Positions 1 through 6,032 of a stretch of DNA of 8,496 nucleotides are shown one piece after another. The first letter of the stretch is position 1, and every line of letters begins with the position of its first letter. A program made the position numbers and the translations under genes. The stretch is from DATAYF01 sp036272735 (lineage in GTDB: Bacteria; Chloroflexota; Ktedonobacteria; Ktedonobacterales; Ktedonobacteraceae), in contig DATAYF010000438.1 of the NCBI GenBank assembly GCA_036272735.1, positions 1-8,496 of the forward strand, written 5' to 3'. The notes beneath the pieces were generated by a model that worked only from the letters and a program-made list of their open reading frames with translations, was not told the origin of the DNA and made no database searches.

Positions 1-155
1 ATCGTTATCTGCGTGACCTCATTCACGTAGGTAAGGCCAAGCCTTCGTTCGTCGTTTCGCATAATCTACCACTGAGCGATGCACCGGAGGGCTACAAGCA
101 TTTCGATGCGCGCGACAACGGCTGGACCAAGGTCATACTCCATCCGGCTGCCTAA
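1..155 (+). CDS. C-terminal end of a zinc-dependent alcohol dehydrogenase (formaldehyde/threonine dehydrogenase-like), partial
   Basis: The reading frame is open from the left edge (first full codon at 3) to a TAA at 153-155. It encodes about 50 residues, beginning RYLRDLIHVGKAKPSF and ending YKHFDARDNGWTKVILHPAA. This tail matches what I know of medium-chain, zinc-dependent alcohol dehydrogenases of the glutathione-independent formaldehyde dehydrogenase / threonine dehydrogenase-like group, where an 'AYKHFDARDDGWTKVVL' type ending is typical. Such enzymes oxidise an alcohol or aldehyde adduct with NAD(P)+. The zinc ligands and the Rossmann fold lie upstream of the window, so substrate and cofactor cannot be judged. 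The gene converges on the acetyltransferase gene that ends at 304. Confidence 0.8.
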   Translation, partial: RYLRDLIHVGKAKPSFVVSHNLPLSDAPEGYKHFDARDNGWTKVILHPAA

Positions 156-170
156 AGTTGTATCACAAAT

Positions 171-217
171 AACGCATACACAGGTCTTTATGGTTTCGCG
201 AAACCTGTGTATGCGTT
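171..217. terminator. 15-bp inverted repeat after the dehydrogenase (probable transcription terminator)
   Basis: The arms 171-185 (AACGCATACACAGGT) and 203-217 are perfectly complementary over 15 bp, with a 17-nt loop. The hairpin begins 15 nt after the dehydrogenase stop. The loop and right arm contain a 16-nt core, ATGGTTTCGCGAAACC (190-205), whose inner 14 nt are themselves palindromic, so a smaller competing hairpin can form. No clear U-tract follows on the + strand. The position between convergent genes supports a terminator role. The shared core suggests a repeated element. Confidence 0.6.
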
Positions 218-248
218 CCGAGAACATGGAGCAACTTCGATGTAGGCG

Positions 249-306
249 TAACGTATAAAGGAACGTTCATGGTTTCGCGAAACCATGAACGTTCCTTTAT
301 ACGTTA
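249..306. repeat. Perfect 58-bp palindrome with the same 16-nt core as the hairpin upstream
   Basis: The sequence from 249 to 306 equals its own reverse complement at every position (29-bp half-sites, centre between 277 and 278). Its middle contains ATGGTTTCGCGAAACC (269-284), identical to 190-205 in the preceding hairpin, while the outer arms of the two are unrelated. The last three bases (304-306) are the stop codon of the minus-strand acetyltransferase gene, so the palindrome would form the 3' end of that mRNA. In RNA it could fold into a stem of about 27 bp with a CGCG loop. A bidirectional terminator is the simplest reading; a dispersed palindromic repeat or a protein-binding site is also possible. 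Confidence 0.8.
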
Positions 307-1131
307 TTTGGGCTTATTTGGCGATTGATTGCGTCTTTTGATATACCACTGCGTGGCGAAATCGACTGCCGCTCGTTGGGGGAAGAGACGGGTGTGAGCC
401 GAGCCAACTTTGCCTATCATCACAAGCCCGGTCTGTTCGAATTCCGCGCCAATGTCAGGGAAGATCTCCGAGTTCAAGTCGATCTCCTGGTAGGTTTTCC
501 ATACCCGTTGGCCCTGCTCATACATCGGGGCGCTTTGCTGTACGACCTTTGTCCCTGGCGCGCGATATTCGGCGAGATGGAGTGAAGTGCAGCTATCGTA
601 GCCCACACCGAGCAAGAGCACCTGGCCTTCGAGGTCATAGAGGCGAGCCAGCGGTGATTGTTCACCGAGCCCATACGCCAGTGATTGATTGTCGATAATG
701 GTTCGAGCATGTTTTCCCCAGGCGGCGAACGAGAGCAGGGGATGGTTGCTGCGTAGCGTACCGGGCCAGGTGCGAAAGGTCTCTACAATGCGTCCCATGT
801 GATAGGAAGGCGTAATGCGCGGATCGAACGCGGGCATTTGCTCGTAGATGAAGGGGAGCCATTCCTGGGGCACGGGCGGGTTATTCCATTGTACCGGATC
901 GGTATAGTCGCCGGTTTGCGTTGGCATGACCAGCGTCCCCTCGGTGGTGAGCACATCCATTAATGTCTGTACGACTGCTACCGGACCTCCACAAACCCAG
1001 CCGAGCGAGCTTAAAGAAGAGTGGGTGATGACCGTCATGCCGGGTTTCAGGCCGATTTGGCGCAGATCCTCGATCAGGCCGGCACGCGTACGTGGAAGTG
1101 GTGTATTTTGTACCACTGACTTTTCTCCCAT
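304..1131 (-). CDS. AAC(3)-family N-acetyltransferase (Antibiotic_NAT fold)
   Basis: This 275-residue protein has the length and motif order of the AAC(3)/YokD/FrbF family. These enzymes transfer an acetyl group from acetyl-CoA to an amine, classically N3 of the deoxystreptamine ring of aminoglycosides. Visible motifs are HSSLSSLGWVCGGP (37-50, CoA-binding region), RSNHPLLSFAAWG (127-139) and DSCTSLHLAEYRAPG (179-193), which carries the conserved His185 and Glu188. The ATG at 1131 is preceded by AAAGG about 9 nt upstream. A putative promoter lies at 1166-1195. The gene is monocistronic, between a convergent dehydrogenase and a divergent response regulator, and ends inside the 58-bp palindrome. 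Many chromosomal members of the family do not confer resistance, so the natural substrate is unknown; the family call is firm. Confidence 0.88.
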   Translation of the reverse strand: MGEKSVVQNTPLPRTRAGLIEDLRQIGLKPGMTVITHSSLSSLGWVCGGPVAVVQTLMDVLTTEGTLVMPTQTGDYTDPVQWNNPPVPQEWLPFIYEQMPAFDPRITPSYHMGRIVETFRTWPGTLRSNHPLLSFAAWGKHARTIIDNQSLAYGLGEQSPLARLYDLEGQVLLLGVGYDSCTSLHLAEYRAPGTKVVQQSAPMYEQGQRVWKTYQEIDLNSEIFPDIGAEFEQTGLVMIGKVGSAHTRLFPQRAAVDFATQWYIKRRNQSPNKPK

Positions 1132-1165
1132 TGAAGCGGACCTTTCTCATTTTTGTCGACTATCC

Positions 1166-1195
1166 ATTGTACACCGAAGACAGAAAAAATGTGAA
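1166..1195 (-). promoter_or_regulatory. Putative promoter of the acetyltransferase gene
   Basis: On the minus strand, TTCACA (1195-1190) and TACAAT (1171-1166) are separated by 18 nt. Both are partial matches to the SigA -35 and -10 boxes. Predicted transcription start is near 1159, giving a leader of about 28 nt. The boxes are imperfect, so this is a moderate prediction. Confidence 0.4.
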
Positions 1196-1256
1196 ACAGG
1201 AAAGGCGGTAGAATTACAGGTAGAAAGAAGATGGTATCTTTGGGATCACGCACTCT

Positions 1257-1285
1257 TTGATATTTGCCGAGAAGTTTGGTATAAT
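1257..1285 (+). promoter_or_regulatory. Near-consensus extended -10 promoter of the response regulator gene
   Basis: TTGATA (1257-1262) and a perfect TATAAT (1280-1285) are separated by exactly 17 nt. TGG (1277-1279) immediately before the -10 box gives the TGn extended -10 motif. Predicted start of transcription is near 1292, leaving a leader of about 130 nt before the preferred start codon. It is the best SigA-type promoter in the window and would drive constitutive, strong transcription unless repressed. Confidence 0.75.
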
Positions 1286-1423
1286 GCTGAGGTAAGGGTG
1301 TAAAATCGAGACAATGGGCGGATAGTGAGCGTTTATATATAAGAATAATTGATAGAGTACGAAGCAATCTGGGTGGAAGTGCTCAATAAAATGTACAGTG
1401 TATCGCGAGCACAAAAGGAAGAA

Positions 1424-2278
1424 ATGGGGCATAATATGGCACAAACACCTTCTATTCTGATTATAGATGATAGCGCGACTTCTTGTCACCTCATGGAATC
1501 TGCCCTTACCAAAGAAGGATGTATAGTACGTACAGCAGGGAATGGACGTGAAGGGCTGGCTATGCTGCTACGTGAATGCCCTCACTGTGTTGTGCTCGAT
1601 GTTGTCCTACCTGGCATAAGTGGTTATGAAATTTGTCGTTTATTGCGCTCGAAACCGATCCTACAACGCTTACCCGTGATCATGGTGAGCACGAAAAATA
1701 CGCTTTTGGATAAAACCTGGGCGCTGCGCCAGGGAGCCACCAACTACCTGATCAAGCCGTTTCAGAATGCTGAGTTTATCAATACCATTAAAACAGCTAT
1801 TGCCAACTACACCCCACCCACAATCTCTGCCATGCAAGCGGCGTTGCAGCAGCACCCGGTTGCAGCACCAGAGCCTGTTGCTGATCCACGCAGAGCGGCT
1901 CCGCAAATGGTTCATGAGAACGTTACTCAGCCCTATATTCCTTCGGCGCATGCTTCCTCTTCCTTGACGACCGGCGCAATCCCCTCTGGAGACCGTGAGT
2001 CGTTGGCGCAAAATGGACCGTATTCACCCGCGCAATTGATCCCCGTGCGCGATCAAGGTCAGAATCATATGTGGGAGCGCAATTCCCAGACTTTGCTTAC
2101 TGGAAACCTCCACGTACGCAGGCTGTACGAGGCCATCGATGATCAACGCAACCTTGAGACGTTATGTATGGTGACGCGCATGAGCCGCGAGGAGGTGATA
2201 CGGGCGTTGCGTAGCCTGCTGGCTCAGCACCTTGTTCACCTGTGTGAGCCGAGTGGAAAAATTGTAGCCAATAACTGA
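1424..2278 (+). CDS. Response regulator: receiver domain, long linker, winged-helix-like tail
   Basis: Numbered from the ATG at 1424 the protein has 284 residues. Residues about 10-128 form a CheY-like receiver: acidic pair D15-D16 (IIDDSATS), phospho-acceptor D59 (VVLDVVLPGISGYE), S89/T90 and K111 (LIKPF). A Pro/Ala/Gln/Ser-rich linker follows (about 129-222). The tail (about 223-280; YEAIDDQRNLETLCMVTRMS, then EEVIRALRSLLAQHLV) resembles small winged-helix domains in which 'IDgq..l..L' leads into a recognition-like helix. Output by DNA binding or protein contact is inferred. No histidine kinase is adjacent, so it is an orphan. Start is uncertain: AAAAGGAAG precedes 1424 closely; ATG at 1391 or 1436 and TTG at 1349 are in frame. 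The motif-rich region begins at residue 10, so the upstream starts add nothing recognisable. Confidence 0.85.
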   Translation: MGHNMAQTPSILIIDDSATSCHLMESALTKEGCIVRTAGNGREGLAMLLRECPHCVVLDVVLPGISGYEICRLLRSKPILQRLPVIMVSTKNTLLDKTWALRQGATNYLIKPFQNAEFINTIKTAIANYTPPTISAMQAALQQHPVAAPEPVADPRRAAPQMVHENVTQPYIPSAHASSSLTTGAIPSGDRESLAQNGPYSPAQLIPVRDQGQNHMWERNSQTLLTGNLHVRRLYEAIDDQRNLETLCMVTRMSREEVIRALRSLLAQHLVHLCEPSGKIVANN

Positions 2279-2290
2279 TCTTATGAATAA

Positions 2291-2325
2291 AGGATGAGAC
2301 AGCACTGCAGGTCCTGCCTCATCCT
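2291..2325. terminator. Hairpin between convergent response regulator and membrane protein genes
   Basis: AGGATGAGACAG (2291-2302) pairs with CTGCCTCATCCT (2314-2325) over 12 positions with one mismatch, around an 11-nt loop. It starts 12 nt after the response regulator stop and lies about 28 nt beyond the end of the minus-strand gene. An A-rich run (AATAAA, 2286-2291) precedes it, which would supply a short U-rich tail for minus-strand transcripts. Probable bidirectional terminator. Confidence 0.65.
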
Positions 2326-2353
2326 GAAATTGAGATGGCTCGGTTCTTTGCTA

Positions 2354-2947
2354 CTAATGGCGTTGTGCCCATCTTTCGGCGTAATCACCCGCAATCGGGA
2401 TCTTTACCTTGACGCCGCGATACGCTTGCACGATCAGGAAGATCCAGAGCACAATTGCGACAAACGTGATCATACCAGCTATAAGGCCGAATATTGGGCC
2501 TAAGAAGAAACCAATAATCGGCAGTCCTCCGATGAGGCGCAGCACAGTTGTGATGATAAAAGCCGAGCCAAAGATGATGGTGGATTGTGCCGCACAGAAA
2601 CGTATGAATTGATTCCTGCGCTCGGTCAGTAAAAAAAAGATGCCGGTAACAAAAATGCCAATGTAGCTAATCGCGGCGGGGACGTTTGAGCCCGTGTTGG
2701 TCGAAGTCGAACTATAACCACGACGCGTGGCGCTCTGTGGCGGCTGATAGGCATCATATTGTTGTTGCTGTTGTTGCTGCTGTTGCTGTTGACGATATTG
2801 TTGTTGCTGGCCATATTGATAATTCGGATCGCCCTCCGTGCCATAGTTGTATGGTTGTGCCGGGTTATTTTGCGGTGTATAGCCAGAGTAGCCACCGTAT
2901 TGATTCGATCGATCGGAGTTCTGATCCTGGTACGGATTGGTTCCCAT
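2354..2947 (-). CDS. Poly-Q membrane protein with DUF4870/Tic20-like domain
   Basis: A 197-residue protein in two parts. Residues 1-88 are low complexity, rich in Gln, Asn, Tyr, Ser and Gly, with Q4 at 47-50 and Q11 at 53-63; this half is probably disordered and cytoplasmic. Residues about 89-197 resemble the DUF4870/Tic20-like family: a first helix in a 'aISYiGiFvTGIFFLLtE' context, then NQFIRFCAAQS (112-122), further helices at about 123-138 and 142-176, and a KIPIAGDYAERW close. These proteins are small bacterial inner-membrane proteins of unknown function. The ATG at 2947 has AAAAGGAAG about 5 nt upstream. The gene is alone on its strand between a convergent regulator and a divergent small ORF. 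Family call is fairly sure; function unknown. Confidence 0.8.
   Translation of the reverse strand: MGTNPYQDQNSDRSNQYGGYSGYTPQNNPAQPYNYGTEGDPNYQYGQQQQYRQQQQQQQQQQQYDAYQPPQSATRRGYSSTSTNTGSNVPAAISYIGIFVTGIFFLLTERRNQFIRFCAAQSTIIFGSAFIITTVLRLIGGLPIIGFFLGPIFGLIAGMITFVAIVLWIFLIVQAYRGVKVKIPIAGDYAERWAQRH
2759..2791 (-). repeat. CAA/CAG repeat tract encoding Q11
   Basis: Eleven consecutive glutamine codons, a mixture of CAA and CAG, lie inside the membrane protein gene, with a second Q4 block two codons away (Tyr-Arg between). The interruption by both codon types means it is not a pure trinucleotide repeat. Length variation by slippage is still possible and would stay in frame. On the + strand the tract appears as TTG/CTG and produces spurious leucine-rich reading frames. 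Confidence 0.9.
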
Positions 2948-3160
2948 AATTCTTCCTTTTACTTCAGAGCGTACAGGTCTCTACCTTTATCATACGCATG
3001 CGCCATCGAAAAGTTCTATTTTCTGCTGATTTCTCCAATCGCGACGCAAAGTACAGAAACGTAGCCTGTTTTTCGACTTTTTGTAGTAAGAAGTTTACAA
3101 AGGCACAATATTACACAAAAAAGTAATGATCTTGTCATCCAACTTGTTTTCTTGCGCGTA

Positions 3161-3188
3161 TTGAGAAGTAGATACCCTTTGATACAAA
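3161..3188 (+). promoter_or_regulatory. Possible promoter of the 59-residue ORF
   Basis: TTGAGA (3161-3166) and TACAAA (3183-3188) are separated by 16 nt. Both are partial SigA matches. Transcription would start near 3195, leaving a leader of about 40 nt with the Shine-Dalgarno sequence near its end. A second weak pairing (TTGATA at 3179-3184) overlaps it. The rest of the 288-nt gap between 2948 and 3235 is AT-rich, and I see nothing else in it that I can name. Confidence 0.35.
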
Positions 3189-3235
3189 GAGAACTACCCT
3201 GATAACATCCATAATCTTTCAAGGAGGAGATAACA

Positions 3236-3415
3236 ATGGATCCCAAAGAGGCTCGTGAGTGGCTACGTTCGACTGGCTTTTCGTCGCGTGAGATTACACG
3301 CTTACTCAAGTTGCGTCAAAAGTGTTCCTCTAGTGAAAGCCCCAATCTGGTAGCCGCTCATCGCCGTCTTGAATTTGCCCGTTGGCTATTTGTATCTGGT
3401 AAGTTGAGTGAATGA
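3236..3415 (+). CDS. 59-residue basic hypothetical protein
   Basis: ATG at 3236 opens a 59-codon frame closed by TGA at 3413-3415. AAGGAGGAG (3221-3229) lies 6 nt upstream, one of the two best Shine-Dalgarno sequences in the window and a strong argument that the ORF is translated. The product starts MDPKEAREWLRSTGFSSREI and is predicted almost entirely helical: one helix near 4-11, a turn at STGFS, a second helix near 17-28, a polar break, then a third helix near 38-54. It is rich in Arg, Lys and Ser, with one Cys (30) and no signal peptide. The first two segments resemble a helix-turn-helix, but I recognise no family. It stands alone and converges on the phosphotransferase gene with only 19 bp between the two stop codons. 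Confidence 0.7.
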   Translation: MDPKEAREWLRSTGFSSREITRLLKLRQKCSSSESPNLVAAHRRLEFARWLFVSGKLSE

Positions 3416-3434
3416 AAAGTAGACCCGACGCAGA

Positions 3435-4502
3435 CTACCCGTGTCCTTGCTGGGCCGTGTAGGCAGCATAAGCGATTAGATTACGGACGCGCTCTCCAAA
3501 GACGGCAAACCGTTCATCCTGTGTTTGCCCGCGCTTCCAACGCACGTAAATTTGTTGGATGATGACCGCTAGTTTGAAATACGCGAAGGTCAGATAGAAG
3601 TGCATGGAAGAGAGGTCGCGTCTACTTTTGTGTGCATACCTTTCCATAAACTCCGCGCGGCTGATGAAGCCCGGCATAGTGGTGACCGTCGGCAATACTG
3701 CTTGCAACTCCTCGGTATCGTCGCTTGTGACCCAGTAGGTAAGCGAGACCGCCAGGTCGAAGAGCGGATCGCCGATGGTAGACATCTCCCAATCCAACAC
3801 CGCTGTGACGCGCGTTAGATCCTCTTCATGCAGCAGCATATTGTTCAATTTGAAATCGTTGTGGATCAATGTTGGCTGTGGACTCGTGGGTACATGCTCT
3901 GAAAGCCAGCGTGTGAGTGACTCAACCTGCGGGATTTCATCGGTTTGTGCGCGAACGTAGCGCTCGATCCAGCTTTTCACCTGGCGTGCCAGAAAACCCT
4001 CAGGATGCCCGAAACTGCTCAACCCGGCCTGTTGCCAGTCGATGGCATGAATCTGAGCCAGTGTATCGACGACGGTATAGGAGATCTGTTGACAAAGCTC
4101 CGGTGTTGGCTGTATGGCTGCTGGGAACGAGTCGTTGAGAACGATGCCTGTGCGCCGTTCCATCACGTAAAAAGGAGCACCAAGCATACTGAGGTCAGCA
4201 CAAAATACATAGGGTTTGGGGGCCAGTGGGAAGACAGGATGGATCTTAGCGAGCAAACCAGCCTCGCGTTCCATATCATGCGCCTTAGGTGGAACTGGTC
4301 CCAGCGGCGGGCGGCGCAACACCCCTTCCCAGGTGTCGCCGCGTAACAAATAGGTCAAGTTCGATGCTCCGGCGGGAAATTGGCGTACCTCTAGTGGCTG
4401 CTTACCTAACGCTGGAATGTGCTCGTGCAGGTAGTGGGTGACGTTTGTCACATCAAAATTTTCCCCGGCACGAGTGATGATGGTATCCTCATTGACGCCC
4501 AT
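3435..4502 (-). CDS. APH-superfamily phosphotransferase (COG3173-like, ACAD10/11 kinase-domain relative)
   Basis: The 355-residue protein has the aminoglycoside phosphotransferase/choline kinase fold. Visible elements: FPAGASNLTYLL (42-53, nucleotide-binding loop), VLRRPPLGP (61-69), YVMERRTG (112-119, hinge), the catalytic loop IHNDFKLNN (213-221; Asp216 as base, Asn221 as Mg ligand) and LDWEMSTIGDPLFDLA (236-251; Asp237 as the DFG-equivalent metal ligand). The 'LRRPP' and 'DWEMSTIGDPL' motifs are typical of the subgroup fused to acyl-CoA dehydrogenases in animals (ACAD10/11), in which the kinase phosphorylates 4-hydroxyacyl substrates; substrate here is unknown. GAGGAG (4514-4509) precedes the ATG by about 6 nt. 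It is a single-gene unit, divergent from xylA. Antibiotic resistance is unlikely given the subgroup. Confidence 0.88.
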   Translation of the reverse strand: MGVNEDTIITRAGENFDVTNVTHYLHEHIPALGKQPLEVRQFPAGASNLTYLLRGDTWEGVLRRPPLGPVPPKAHDMEREAGLLAKIHPVFPLAPKPYVFCADLSMLGAPFYVMERRTGIVLNDSFPAAIQPTPELCQQISYTVVDTLAQIHAIDWQQAGLSSFGHPEGFLARQVKSWIERYVRAQTDEIPQVESLTRWLSEHVPTSPQPTLIHNDFKLNNMLLHEEDLTRVTAVLDWEMSTIGDPLFDLAVSLTYWVTSDDTEELQAVLPTVTTMPGFISRAEFMERYAHKSRRDLSSMHFYLTFAYFKLAVIIQQIYVRWKRGQTQDERFAVFGERVRNLIAYAAYTAQQGHG

Positions 4503-4578
4503 AAAAAACTCCTCAAAGCAGAAATAAAAGCATAACTTGTGGCAATTGTATCATATCCTTTGCCGTAGGTGGCCTCTT

Positions 4579-4607
4579 TTACAAGGAACCGTCCAGGTGT
4601 CTATAAT
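4579..4607 (+). promoter_or_regulatory. Promoter of xylA
   Basis: TTACAA (4579-4584) and a perfect TATAAT (4602-4607) are separated by 17 nt. Transcription would begin near 4614, giving a leader of about 123 nt. A second TTGACG at 4619-4624 has no good -10 partner at the right distance. The 234-nt divergent gap must also hold a promoter for the phosphotransferase gene, but I see no convincing pair of boxes on the minus strand. Confidence 0.6.
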
Positions 4608-4646
4608 AAAAGTGATACTTGACGGATACGACGATGTATTCATGTA

Positions 4647-4675
4647 TGTCGAAATATGACGACAAAGTCATATTT
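4647..4675 (+). promoter_or_regulatory. Overlapping inverted repeats in the xylA leader (possible operator)
   Basis: AAATATGAC (4652-4660) and GTCATATTT (4667-4675) form a perfect 9-bp inverted repeat with a 6-nt spacer. A second, shorter inverted repeat overlaps it: TGTCG (4647-4651) with CGACA (4660-4664). The two stems cannot form together. The site lies about 35-60 nt downstream of the predicted transcription start, a position where repressors of sugar genes often bind. An operator is the simplest reading; a leader RNA switch is less likely. The regulator gene is not in the window. Confidence 0.5.
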
Positions 4676-4736
4676 TTGCATGCATTGATGGTACAAGTGG
4701 AAATTCTCAGAGTGAAATTTTAAGAGGGAGATTTCA

Positions 4737-5942
4737 ATGTCCGTACCTTTTCAATCGACCCACGAGCGTACGAGCGACCAGTACGCTCCACAGAAAGCAG
4801 ATAAGTTCACCTTTGGCCTCTGGACCATTGGTAATATTGGTCGCGATCCCTTTGGCGATGCCGTGCGTTCTGCGATTGACCCTACCTATTCGGTCAAAAA
4901 GTTGGCGGAACTGGGCGCGTGGGGCATCAACTTCCATGACAACGACCTGGTGCCCTTTGGCGCATCTCTTCAGGAGCGCGACCGCATCGTGCGCGATTTC
5001 AAGCAGGCGTTAAATGATCACGGCATGGTGGTACCAATGGCGACCACCAATCTCTTCTACCATCCTATTTTTAAAGATGGAGCCTTTACAGCGGTCGATG
5101 CAAATGTGCGTGCGTTTGCGCTACAGAAGACGATGAAGGCTATCGACCTGGGTGCGGAAGTTGGTGCGACCACGTACGTCTTTTGGGGCGGGCGCGAGGG
5201 CGTTGACGTCGAGGCTAGTAAAGACCCCATCACGGCGCTCAAGCGTATGCGCGACGCCATCAATTTCCTGTCGGAATACGCTATCGACCAGGGCTACAAT
5301 ATGCGTTTCGCGCTTGAGCCTAAGCCCAACGAACCACGTTCCGATACCTATTTCGCTACGGTTGGTCATATGCTGGCCTTTATCTACACGCTTGACCATC
5401 CCGACATGATGGGCGTCAATCCTGAAGTTGCCCACGAATACATGTCTGGACTCAACTTCGTGCATGGTGTCGCGCAGGCGCTTGAGGCAGGAAAGCTCTT
5501 CCATATCGACCTGAACGATCAGAAAGGGCCACGTTTTGACCAGGATCTGCGCTTTGGCAGCGAGAATGTGAAGAATCTTTTCTTCCTGGTTCGCCTGCTA
5601 GAAAGCGCTGGTTACGAGGGACCGCGTCACTTCGATGCGCACGCCTATCGCACCGAGGATGAGCAGGGCGTGTGGGATTTCGCGCTCGGCTGTATGCGTA
5701 CCTACAATATGTTCAAGGTCAAGGCACGCCACTTTGACGCTGATCCTGAGGTGCAGCAGTTGCTTCAGGAGGTCAACGGCAGTGGCTCACCGTACGATAT
5801 CTTGCTGAGTAGCGGCTATAGCAAAGAGAACGCCGCCCGACTCAAAGAGGCGTCGTTCGATGTCGATGCGTTGGGCAAGCGTGGCTATCGCTACGAGAAG
5901 CTTGACCAGCTTGTTATCGAGCACCTTCTTGGTGTGCGCTAA
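4737..5942 (+). CDS. xylA: Xylose isomerase, class I (actinobacterial type)
   Basis: This 401-residue enzyme interconverts D-xylose and D-xylulose (and D-glucose and D-fructose), the entry step to the pentose phosphate pathway. It has the shorter class I form with a 13-residue N-terminal offset from the Streptomyces enzymes. With that offset every catalytic position is present: His67 (H54) and Asp70 (D57) in FHDND, Glu194 (E181) and Lys196 (K183) in ALEPKPNEP, Glu230 (E217) and His233 (H220) in NPEVAHE, Asp258 (D245) in HIDLND, Asp268 and Asp270 (D255/D257) in FDQDLRFG, and Asp300 (D287) in HFDAH. These bind the two divalent metals. GAGGGAG (4724-4730) lies 6 nt before the ATG. The gene is alone, with no xylulokinase or transporter beside it, and ends before a strong hairpin. 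A cytoplasmic tetramer is expected. Confidence 0.96.
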   Translation: MSVPFQSTHERTSDQYAPQKADKFTFGLWTIGNIGRDPFGDAVRSAIDPTYSVKKLAELGAWGINFHDNDLVPFGASLQERDRIVRDFKQALNDHGMVVPMATTNLFYHPIFKDGAFTAVDANVRAFALQKTMKAIDLGAEVGATTYVFWGGREGVDVEASKDPITALKRMRDAINFLSEYAIDQGYNMRFALEPKPNEPRSDTYFATVGHMLAFIYTLDHPDMMGVNPEVAHEYMSGLNFVHGVAQALEAGKLFHIDLNDQKGPRFDQDLRFGSENVKNLFFLVRLLESAGYEGPRHFDAHAYRTEDEQGVWDFALGCMRTYNMFKVKARHFDADPEVQQLLQEVNGSGSPYDILLSSGYSKENAARLKEASFDVDALGKRGYRYEKLDQLVIEHLLGVR

Positions 5943-5962
5943 TATCACTCGCTAGACATACA

Positions 5963-6015
5963 ATACACCAGACGAGCAGAGTGGCCATCGCGGTTGCTCT
6001 GCTCGTCTGGTGTAT
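5963..6015. terminator. 19-bp perfect hairpin between xylA and the MBL-fold hydrolase gene
   Basis: The arms 5963-5981 and 5997-6015 are perfectly complementary over 19 bp. In the + strand RNA the stem can continue inward through three G-U wobble pairs and two C-G pairs (5982-5986 with 5992-5996), leaving a 5-nt loop, so a stem of about 24 bp. In the minus-strand RNA those wobbles become A-C mismatches, so the structure is stronger for xylA. No U-tract follows on either side. It starts 21 nt after the xylA stop and 18 nt beyond the stop of the convergent gene. Confidence 0.85.
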
Positions 6016-6032
6016 GATAGTGCTCCGTGCGT

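Noticed and set aside
1349..1423. TTG at 1349 as the start of the response regulator
   Set aside because: It gives 25 extra residues with no receiver similarity and no good ribosome site; the ATG codons at 1424 or 1436 fit the usual short N-terminus before the first beta-strand.
2626..3064. Leucine-rich (+ strand) and asparagine/serine-rich (minus, other frame) open frames over the poly-Q region
   Set aside because: They are out-of-frame readings of the CAA/CAG tract; the DUF4870-like frame explains the region and has a ribosome site.
304..4502. An aminoglycoside-resistance cluster (AAC(3)-like plus APH-like genes)
   Set aside because: The two genes are 2.3 kb apart with unrelated genes between, are not co-transcribed, and the APH-like protein belongs to a subgroup with ACAD10/11-like motifs rather than a known resistance kinase. 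No transposon flanks them.
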